Translations under genes and position numbers: made by a program | Shown: one piece after another, positions 55,981 through 64,000 of the stretch | Layout: each line of letters begins with the position of its first letter | Numbering within the stretch: the stretch's first letter is position 1 | Notes under the pieces: model-generated | What the model was told of the DNA's origin: nothing | Databases searched by the model: none | What the model saw: only the letters and a program-made list of their open reading frames with translations | Assembly: GCA_028751875.1 (NCBI GenBank) | Contig: CM054159.1 | Span: 15,050,043 to 15,114,042, forward strand | DNA from: Rapana venosa | Taxonomy: Eukaryota; Mollusca; Gastropoda; Neogastropoda; Muricidae | DNA: 64,000 nucleotides | Reading direction: 5' to 3'

Positions 55981-57180
55981 TGTTCATTCGGTATCCTATT
56001 AATCACGAACACATGTAGTACCTATACTCTAACCTGTAGCTTGGATTCATTATCTGTCTGTTTCCCCCTTTCCTTCCACGTACGTTCTCATTCTGTTTCT
56101 TTTCAGGTGTTCTGGAGTTCTCGACTTTGACTTGACTTAACTTTGGTTATCTTTGTCACCCCCCACCCCACCCTACCCCCAACCCCCTTCCACCTGTCCT
56201 TGCCCTTTCTTCTTCTTCGAAGTCTTCGTCTTTGTAATCCTCTTTGTATTCTTCTTCTTCTTCTTCTTCTTCTTCACATTGTTCCTGTTATTTTTCTTTT
56301 CGCATTCTTCTTTCTATGTAATCTTGTATATAAACCTCTTCTTCTTTTCATTTTTCTTTGTTATTTCTTCTTCGAAATCTTTTTTATTTGTATTCTTCTT
56401 TGAATTCTTCTTCTTCTGTGCATTCTTGTTTTATTTTTCTTCTTTGCGTTCGTTTTTACTTAAAAAAAAAAAAAGTTCTCCAGTTTCTTCATCTCATTCT
56501 CATTCTTTTCGTCGTTCTTCTTCCTGTTGTTCGTCTTCTTTCTCTTCTTCATCTCTACTTGTTATTGTTCTTGTTCTTGTTCTTGTTTTTTTCTTCTTGT
56601 TCTTGTTCTTCTTCGCCTCTTCTTCGCCTCTTCTTGTGTGTTCTTGTTGTGTTGTTGTTGTTGTTGTTCTTCTTCTTCTTCTTCTTTCTTCTTCTTCTTC
56701 TTCTTCTTCTTTTTTTTCTTCTTCTTCTTCTCATATTCTTCTCACTCTTCCTCTTATTCTCATTCTTCTTCTCACTCTTCCTCTTATTCTTCTGTGCAGT
56801 TGCCTTCTTCGTATTCTTCTTATTCACATTATCGGCCCTCTCGCCTCATTCTTCTCCGCATTTTGTTCTGCGCATTCTTCTTTACATTTTTTTCCGTTGA
56901 ATTTCTCTTTGTATTATTATTATAAACCTACGCATTCTTTTTTTGCATCATCTTCAAATGTTTCTTCAAATTATTCTTGTTCAGATTTCTTCGGATCCCC
57001 ATATTTTTGAAACTCGTTTTCAATTGTTCTCCTTCGAAGTATTTCTTCTACATCATTCGTTTCTATTCAACTCCCTCTTCAGATTCTTTCAAAAACTTTC
57101 TTTGGTTTTTGTTTATATTCTTCTCTTTTTGCGCACTCTTTTGGTCCCGAATTGAGTGGCTCCGTGAAATGAGATTGTTC
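55981..57180. repeat. TTC/CTT-rich pyrimidine region
   Basis: 56200-56830 is largely TTCTTC/TCTTGT with GTT interruptions, grading to T-rich sequence by 57180. A 285-residue Ser/Phe/Leu-only frame at 56153-57010 results from it. The TTC repeats face the GAA repeats at 55.7-55.8 kb as inverted arms. Confidence 0.8.
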
Positions 57181-57290
57181 CCAGATCTGTCTCTCAGGTG
57201 ACAATGAAAACCCCTGCTTTCCTCTGGTCATTTTGCCTTTTTTGTACCTCATTGTCCATTTGTTCGGAAAATTAAACAGACAGACAGACA
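57181..57290. other. Short unassigned spacer
   Basis: Ordinary sequence ahead of a GACA/GA tract; nothing recognised. Confidence 0.5.
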
Positions 57291-57455
<165 letters not shown>

Positions 57456-57464
57456 CAATAGATG

Positions 57465-57770
57465 TCAAAATTTTATTTTTTGAGGGTAATTGAATTAGTA
57501 GAGATGTTTGTGTGGGTTTTTTTTGCATCCAGCCCTCAGAGATAAAGTAAATATGCAACGGACACAGATATAAGCAAAGTGAATTATAACAATCATAGTC
57601 AAAACATAGAAGAGACAATGAAAATGACAATGACAATTTCATTTATTTCGAGGATAGTGAATAAGCACACATGTGCTTTTTTACATCCAGTCCCCGCCCG
57701 TAGGGATACATCTTAATAATCATAACCCAACACTTATACAGTCTCACAATAGAAACAAGGAGAAATAACC
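57465..57770 (-). repeat. Two SINE tail modules in tandem (inverted)
   Basis: First copy at 57470-57545: AAAATTTTATTTTTTGAGGG, TAATTGAATTAG, TTTTGCATCCAGCCC. Second copy at 57636-57770: TTTCATTTATTTCGAGGATA, the inverted repeat AAGCACACATGTGCTT at 57663-57678, TACATCCAGTCCCCGCCCG, then about 60 bp shared with 16.60-16.66 kb to AACAAGG. GACAATGA repeats lie between them at 57615-57634. Confidence 0.75.
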
Positions 57771-57771
57771 C

Positions 57772-57777
<6 letters not shown>

Positions 57778-57811
<34 letters not shown>

Positions 57812-58105
57812 GAGAGAGAGGGAGAGGCCAACAAACAGACAGACAGACAGGTATATACAGACATACAAACACACAGACAGTAAAATGTAGATACAGACCA
57901 AAAAATAAGGGGAAGAACAAAAGTGATCACGTGAGAGAGCAGTTAGAGAGATAGACAGACACAGAGACACAGAGAGGAGAGAGAGAGAGAGGGGTGGATC
58001 CAGAAAGAAAAAGAGAGAGAGGGAGAGAGGGAAAGAGAGAGAGGGAGAGAGAGAGGGAGGGAGAGAGAGGGTGAGAGAGAGAGAGTGAGAGAGAGAGATG
58101 GAAAA
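57778..58105. repeat. (GA)n and (GACA)n tracts
   Basis: GA at 57778-57825, ACAGACAGAC at 57833-57855, GA/GGGA again at 57970-58100. Confidence 0.9.
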
Positions 58106-58560
58106 TGGAAAGCAATAAAGTGGAGACAGAAACAAATACCAAACAGCTACAATGAAGGGGGGTAACTCAGTGTGACAGACACAGGTCCAAAAGAAATGAC
58201 TACAGAGAACATCTTCATATCGCAAACAAAAAAAATAACCGTTCTTTGTGTTCTAAAAGAGTGAATGGAAAAGTAATGAAATGACTAAGAAAAAGAAGTA
58301 TGATAACAAAGTTCTCCCTCTGTTAACAAAGAACCGATGTCAAGTTAATTCAGCATGCATGGAATGTCATTGTCCGTCTCACCCATAAATCACTCGTGCG
58401 GTATACAATCGCTGCTCGTTCTTTTGTTGTTGTTCTTTGCTCTGAAAGGGGTGAAAAGGTATGTTATTGGACTCGCCTAGATTTAAAACGGAACACACTG
58501 TATTCAGCATATCTGGTAGGGGAAACAAGTTAATAAGGACAGCAAGGACAACAGCAGCAT
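58106..58560. other. No gene seen
   Basis: Ordinary-complexity sequence with no recognisable feature. Confidence 0.5.
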
Positions 58561-58653
58561 GAGCGACAATAACTGCAAGAACAGCGACGACAACAATGAT
58601 GATTATCATAATGACGATGACGATAACAATGTTGGTGGTAATGGTGGTGGTGG

Positions 58654-58720
<67 letters not shown>

Positions 58721-58747
58721 AATGGTGATGATGATGATGACGATGGC
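58561..58747. repeat. (GAT)n switching to (GAC)n
   Basis: GATGATGAT from 58654, changing abruptly to GACGACGAC at about 58687-58720, then back to GAT. The poly-aspartate frame (58559-58837) arises because both triplets encode Asp. Confidence 0.92.
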
Positions 58748-59189
58748 TATTTTTTTAAAACTGCTTTCGCGCTGATTTTATCTTTCTCGGGAATTGTGGA
58801 TCTGGAAGAAATGTTCCTCTGTTCACTTTTGGCATAATACAAAGGATCTGACATAAACAGTGAATGGTCATCTATTGTCTGCACCTTTAGCCTCAATGTA
58901 GCTCAGCAGCGTGTTGTAGTATATTTTAGGATTGTGCTGAACTGAATGGGTTGGGTTGCATAGTGTTGAGTTGCACTAGTCGTTTCCTCCTAATGTTACC
59001 AACCCTATCATATTATATCTTTGCCTGGAGTTAAGAGTTGTTCTCCAGGTAAAAATGGCGTTGCAATTTACCCCTGTCTCCCCTTGTAGTTGTTTTCCAT
59101 TCACACCTGTTTCTGTTGGTTTTATGCTGGTTTTGTTTTTTGGGGGACAGGGTAGTTTTGCATTTTGTTTTGTTGTTGTTGATGTTTTG
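58748..59189. other. No gene seen
   Basis: Ordinary-complexity sequence; nothing assigned. Confidence 0.5.
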
Positions 59190-59489
59190 ATTTTTGGTTT
59201 AGTTTTGCTGTTGTTGAGGGTACTGGTAGGTGCTTTTTCTGAGAAGTTTGCTAGCAACAATTTTACTTTTCCTGTGAGTTTTTCTTAGATGTGCTGGAGA
59301 CAAAGTACATGTTAGTAGAACACTGGCCTGAAATTCTGACAAGTGTATGAAGAAGTGGAAATAAATTCATGTACAGACAGGATTTGGGCTCACAACTTCT
59401 CAGTTGTTTCATCTAAAACGAGCTGTCTAACCACTAAACTACCGATCAAAACTGATTTGTCTAAAACTGTGCTGATAGGAACTAGCCAT

Positions 59490-59546
<57 letters not shown>

Positions 59547-59939
59547 CTCTTTCTCTGAGAAGGTACTGGAGAATAATCTGTTCTCCTGTCACAGAAACAG
59601 TACATAATTAATTACTATCGAAGGCGGTACCTCTTAACTGGGGCCTTCACCTGGCCACCTACTTCCCTAATGCTTTGTTTGCAAAACTGTAACTCATTGC
59701 CACACTGATGAAGGTGATTCTGTGTGTGTGCATGTGTGTGTGTGTGCGTGTGTGTGTGTGTGTGTGCGTGTGGGTGTGTGTGTGTGTAGGTGAGTGCCTG
59801 ATTATTTGACTGTACCTGCTCTCAGCCTGATTATTGAGCATTTGGTAGTAGAGCATGGGAACACCCTGGGCAAAAAAAAAACATGTTCCTTGCACTAGTA
59901 GGCAGGTTAAGGCTGTGCAACATAGAGAGAGGTTAGCCT
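59190..59939 (+). repeat. Composite repeat, copy 1
   Basis: Blocks in order: CTGAGAAGTTTGCTAGCAAC (59239), GGGCTCACAACTTCTCAG (59384), (CT)n 59490-59543, GTTCTCCTGTCACA (about 59580), TGCTTTGTTTGCAAAACTG (about 59670), (GT)n 59716-59786, TGATTATTGAGC and CATGGGAACACCCTGGGCA (about 59850), then AGGTTAAGGCTGTGCAAC (about 59905). All recur in copy 2. No coding potential seen. Confidence 0.85.
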
Positions 59940-60286
59940 TTAACGATTTTTGGCTTGCTGTTGATATTTCTTAGTTTTTTTCTGAGAAGTTTGCCTGTAA
60001 CAACGTTCTTGTTCCTGTGGGTTCTTTTATATGTCATAATTATATTAAAATGATGCGAGGTACACCACATATGTATCACACTCCTCTGAAAAACTAACAA
60101 GTATACCAGGAAAGGGAGAGAGACATCCATGTACATAAAGGATTCAAGCTCACAACTTCTCAGTTTCATTTTTTTAAAAGAAGAGCTGCCTAAAATGTTA
60201 AGCTTTCAATCAAATCTGATTTTATAAAACTGCGCTAATAGGAAATACCCATGATGTTTATTACTCTCTCTCTCTCTCTCTCTCTA

Positions 60287-60324
<38 letters not shown>

Positions 60325-60363
60325 CTCTATATCTGTCCCTGTCTCTGTCTGTCTCTGTCTACC

Positions 60364-60398
<35 letters not shown>

Positions 60399-60708
60399 TT
60401 TTTTTTTCTTTCTCTCCCTTTCTCTCTTTGTGTCTCTATATCTGTCTTTGTCTCTGTCTGCCTGTCTGTCTCTTGCTCTGTGTCACTGTCTGTTTCTTTC
60501 TCTCAGATTGTACTGTAGAATACTCTGTTCTCCTGTCACATAAATCGTACAGAATTAATTGCTATCATAGGGGCAGCTCTGAACACTCCCACACACCTGG
60601 CCACATACTTCACCCATGCTTTGTTTGCAAAACTGTAACTCAGTGCCACACTAATGAAGGTAGTTTTGTGTGTGTGCGTGCGTGCGTCCATGCGCGCATT
60701 CGTGTGTG

Positions 60709-60751
<43 letters not shown>

Positions 60752-60939
60752 CGTGCGTTCGTGTGTGTATGTGTGTGTGCGTGCGTTCATGTGTGTGTGC
60801 GTGCGTTCGTGTGTGTGTGTGTGTGTGCGCACGCGCGTTCGTGTGTGTGTGTGTTTGGTTTGTTTTGTTTAATGTCTATTCACTACATGGTGATTTAGAC
60901 ACACCCGCATTCATACCAAAGTACCTATTATTACACACC

Positions 60940-61036
<97 letters not shown>

Positions 61037-61087
61037 CTCTTTCTCTCCCCTACACGCACCCACATCCACACACACATAGGTATATAA

Positions 61088-61172
<85 letters not shown>

Positions 61173-61246
61173 CATATATATAAATATATATATATATATT
61201 ATATATATATTTATATATATATGTAATTACAGTAAAGGTAAAATTA

Positions 61247-61311
<65 letters not shown>

Positions 61312-61490
61312 CTAATTACTGTATTTCACCTGCTCCCAGACAGAATATTACTGAGCAATTGGCAGAAGGGCATAGGGAAATCCTGGGCAGAAAATGTAGC
61401 TTGTTTTAACAGGCGTGTGAAGGTCATGCAAAATAAAGACAGAGAAATGGTTGTGTGCAAAATAATGAGAGGTGAGGGTTGGGTTAAATA
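59940..61490 (+). repeat. Composite repeat, copy 2, with insertion
   Basis: CTGAGAAGTTTGCCTGTAAC (about 59981), AAGCTCACAACTTCTCAG (about 60147), (CT)n 60264-60480, GTTCTCCTGTCACA (about 60528), TGCTTTGTTTGCAAAACTG (about 60618), (GT)n 60665-60855, an extra 390 bp with (CT)n 60945-61046 and (TA)n 61094-61220, (GT)n 61250-61310, then CAGACAGAATATTACTGAGC, CATAGGGAAATCCTGGGCA and AGGTCATGCAAAATAAAG (about 61421) with two further short units. Confidence 0.85.
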
Positions 61491-61979
61491 AAGAAGCTTG
61501 GGTTTGTTCCTGTTGTTCTTTTGTGTTGTTGTTTCTTTTTGTTGTCTGGTTATCTGTTTTTGTAATTAAAACAGTTTTGCTTTTGGGGGTTGTCCCCCCC
61601 TGGCCATATTTTTGTTTGTTTGTTTTTATGTCCACACTAATGGGTGTTTTGGGTTCTCCGGGTCCTTCCCCGCATTTGTTTTTTCTTTTTTTTTTTTTTT
61701 TTCTCTTCTTTGTATTTTTCTCTTTTTTTTTCTCTTCTTTTTTTTTCGCACCCCTTCTGGTGTTTTTTTTTTTTTTTTAATTTTTATAATTATTTAACAA
61801 ATTTATAAAAGTCCCTTTTATTAAAATTTTTTTCTTTTTTTTTCTTTTTCTTCTTTCTTTTTTTTTTTTTTTTTTTTTTTTTTAAGGGCCCCTTAAAAGG
61901 TTTTTTTCTTTTTTTATTTTTTTTTTTAAATTTATTTATTTATTAAAAATTTTTATAATTATGACAATTAAAAATTAAT
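61491..61979. other. T-rich low-quality stretch
   Basis: From 61680 mostly T runs with A/T-rich sequence; nothing recognised. Confidence 0.6.
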
Positions 61980-62150
61980 TAATTATTTTAAAATTTATAT
62001 TAAATTACAGAAAGGTAAAATTTCAGGTGGGGGTTTTTGGGGGTTTTTTTTGGGTTGTTTGGGTGGTGTGGGTGTTGTGTGGGGGTAATTTTTTTTTCAC
62101 TTGAAAATATTCCTAGAAAATTGGAAAGGGGTGGGAAAAAATTGGGGGAA
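61980..62150 (+). repeat. Composite repeat, partial copy 3 (degraded)
   Basis: AAATTACAGAAAGGTAAAAT aligns with ATTACAGTAAAGGTAAAATT at 61226; a degraded G/T tract follows, then TTCACTTGAAAATATTCC...GGGAAAAATGTACGTTT, corresponding to 61325-61405 of copy 2 with many homopolymer-type differences. Confidence 0.6.
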
Positions 62151-63425
62151 AAATGTACGTTTTAAAGGGGTGAAGGTTGCAAAATAAAAAAAAAAGGTTT
62201 TGTGCAAAATAAAGAGGTAGGTTGGGAAAAAAAGGGTTGGGGGTTTTGAAAAAAAGGGGTGAAGGTTGGCAAAAAAGGAGGTAAGGTGTGAAAAATAAAG
62301 GGAGGTAAGGTTGTGCAAAATAAAGGAGAAAAGATTGGAAAAAAAACGCGGGGAAAAGTTGAAAAAAGAGGGGGAGATAAGGTTTAAAAAGAAAGGGGGG
62401 TGGGGTTGTGAAAAATAAAAAAATTTTAAGGTTGTCAAAAAAAGAGAGAAAAAGGGTTTGGAAAAAGTAAGTTGGGGAGGGAAGGTTTGCCAAAAAAAAG
62501 GGGGGGGTGAAATGTTAAAAATAAGGGTGTTTGGTAAAGTTTTTCATTTAAAGGTTGTAAAAATGGAAGGGATGTATTAAAAAAAAAAAGGGAAGGTTGT
62601 TGGAAAAAATAAGGCGGAAAAAAAGGTGGGTTAAAAAATAGGGAGATGATTTTTTGTCACAAAAAAGAGAGATGAAGGTTGTACACAATAAAGGAGATGA
62701 GGTTGTCCAAAAAAGAGAGATAAGTTTTACACAATAAAGGAGATGAAGGTTGTACCCCAATAAAGAGGATGAAGGTTTTTGCAAATAAAGGGATGGGAAG
62801 GTTGTCCAAAAAGGGAGAATTTTTGTAAAAAAAGAGGTGAAAGGTTGTGCAAAAAAAAGAGGTAAGGTTGTCAAATAAAGAGGTGAAGTTGTAAATAAAG
62901 GAGTGAAGGTTGTAAAAATAAGAGAATAAAGGTTTTTCAATAAAAGGAGAAAAGGTTGTGCAAAAAAAGGGGGTAAAGGTTGTGAAAAATTTAGTGGAGG
63001 TAAAGTTGGGGGAAAAAATAAAGGGCAGGTAAAGGTTGTGAAAAAATAAGGCGGGGTAAAGGTTGGGGCAAAATTAGAGGGGGAAAAGGGTTGGAAAAAA
63101 AAGGGCAGGTAAAAGTTGTGAAAAATAAAGGCGGGGAAAAAGGTTGTGCAAAATAGAGGCAGGTAAAGGTTGTGAAAATGAGGCAGGTAAAGGTTGTGCA
63201 AAATAAGGCAGGTAAAGTTGTGAAAAATAAAGGAGGTAAGGGTGTGAAAATTTAAAAGGGGGAAAGTTTGTGAAAAATAAGGGCGGGTAAAGGTTGTGGC
63301 TGGGAGGGAAAAGTTGTGAAAAATTGGAGGTAAAGGGTGTGTGGGCAGGGGGTTTGTTGTGAAAAAAAGAAGGAAAAAGGGTGAAAAAAAGGAAAAGGTT
63401 TTTGGCAAAATAAAGGGAACCAAAT
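62151..63425. repeat. 25-26 bp minisatellite, about fifty copies
   Basis: Unit approximates GGCAGGTAAAGGTTGTG plus CAAAATAAA, with better copies at 62660-62760 and 63090-63240. It begins where copy 3 of the composite repeat ends, and the same unit is present one to three times at the ends of copies 1 and 2. A 291-residue minus-strand frame (62548-63423) is open because the unit lacks minus-strand stops. Confidence 0.82.
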
Positions 63426-64000
63426 TAAGAAGGGGAAAAAAAAAACAATAGTGATAACATGGGGTGGAGGGGGGGAGGGGGTGGAAGGGGTTTTGATGGG
63501 GAGGCGGGGGGGGTGGGTGGTTGTTGTAAAAAGGAAAAGAAAAAAGCTAAAACGACGCAATAGAAAATAAGAAAAAAAAAGAAGAAAAAAATGGGAAGAG
63601 CGAGGAGGAGGGGAGGAGGGAAGAGAGAGAGGGAGAGAGGAAGAGAGAGGGAAGAGAAAAAGAGAGAGGAGAGGAGAGAGAAGAAGAGAGAGGAGAGAGG
63701 AGGAAGGGAAAGAAAGAGCAACGACAGCAAACATACTCAGACAAAAAGCGACAACAAAAGATGACCAAGAAGAGACAGCCAAACAAACGCCCCACAAAAA
63801 CGGGCCCCAAATTCAAATGGCAATACCTTGATCCTTTATAAAATTTAAATTGTATTTAATAGTTAAGTCTTTAACAGTACATGCGGTTTAAGGCCACAAA
63901 TTTTAAATGTGCCTACATGTGTTAACAGTAAATGCGGTTAACAGCTTAAACCGAGACCCATGTGGGGAACCCCAAAAAAGAACTTTTCGCACCCCTTAAA
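63426..64000. other. No gene seen; purine-rich (GA/GGA) at 63.59-63.72 kb
   Basis: Short GA-rich tract then A-rich sequence. GTTAACAGTAAATGCGGTTA near 63920 and TTTAACAGTACATGCGGTTT near 63870 form a short direct repeat, about 50 bp apart. Confidence 0.55.

Noticed and set aside
56153..57010. 285-codon Ser/Phe/Leu-rich frame
   Set aside because: Product of TTC/CTT repeats; overlapping frames are equally open.
58559..58837. Poly-aspartate protein
   Set aside because: A GAT/GAC triplet array with no recognisable coding sequence on either side.
60670..61491. 273-codon frame with Cys/Val, Ser/Leu and Ile/Tyr blocks
   Set aside because: Successive GT, CT and TA microsatellites explain each block.
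62548..63423. 291-codon minus-strand frame with repeated HNLYLP-like peptides
   Set aside because: It is a read-through of the 25-26 bp minisatellite, whose unit lacks stops on that strand; neighbouring frames are also open over parts of it.

Overview
This is animal nuclear DNA without an identifiable host gene. Nothing prokaryotic is present. The organism is most likely a mollusc, probably a gastropod. That inference rests on the retroelement mix (L2-type LINE, 2A-bearing LINE, Penelope-like element), on tRNA-derived SINEs whose core resembles repeats I associate with gastropod genomes, and on very heavy (GA)n, (GT)n and (AT)n microsatellite content. It is recognition from memory, not a database match. 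The sequence is a draft assembly: two gaps of exactly 500 N (27874-28373 and 46001-46500), several kilobases of stretched homopolymers (1-2.4, 28.4-29.0, 34.9-37.4 and 61.6-63.4 kb), and many single-base frameshifts in recognisable coding relics.

Layout. 0-11 kb: T-rich low-quality sequence, a 170-bp tandem duplication, a LINE C-terminal relic (about 3.29-3.64 kb), a LINE-type 3' tail (5.34 kb) and SINE pieces (6.9 and 8.2 kb). 11.9-13.8 kb: an L2-like LINE relic reading forward, ending in a tail of ATT repeats. 14.8-15.2 kb: the best-preserved tRNA-derived SINE. 18.6-20.4 kb: a Penelope-like element with an FIDD reverse-transcriptase box and a GIY-YIG-type nuclease region. 21-28 kb: long CA and GT arrays and 35-bp and 15-bp minisatellites. 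28-41 kb: gap, degraded sequence, a 26-30 bp minisatellite and a nearly complete SINE in reverse (38.86-39.24 kb). 42.6-47.8 kb: more SINEs and an assembly gap with the same sequence on both sides. 50.2-54.7 kb: two LINE relics joined on the minus strand; the right-hand one has an ORF1 with a 2A-like ribosome-skipping motif (D-I-E-T-N-P-G-P), a coiled coil and a degraded RNA-binding region, then an ORF2 with AP-endonuclease and the start of reverse transcriptase. 55.5-58.7 kb: purine/pyrimidine microsatellites with SINE tails. 59.2-63.4 kb: a composite repeat in two to three copies, with a 25-26 bp unit expanded to some fifty copies in the last.

How the parts relate. All recognised coding sequence is retroelement sequence and all of it looks dead. 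The most informative relationship is between SINEs and LINE: the SINE at 47.53-47.77 kb ends in the same roughly 50 bp as the L2-like LINE at 13.74-13.80 kb, which is what is expected if that LINE's machinery copied the SINE. Other SINEs share the same core but carry a different tail, recurring in about ten places, often beside a microsatellite. The strongest candidate for a system of interest is the 2A-bearing LINE ORF1; I found no evidence for a wholly new gene system.
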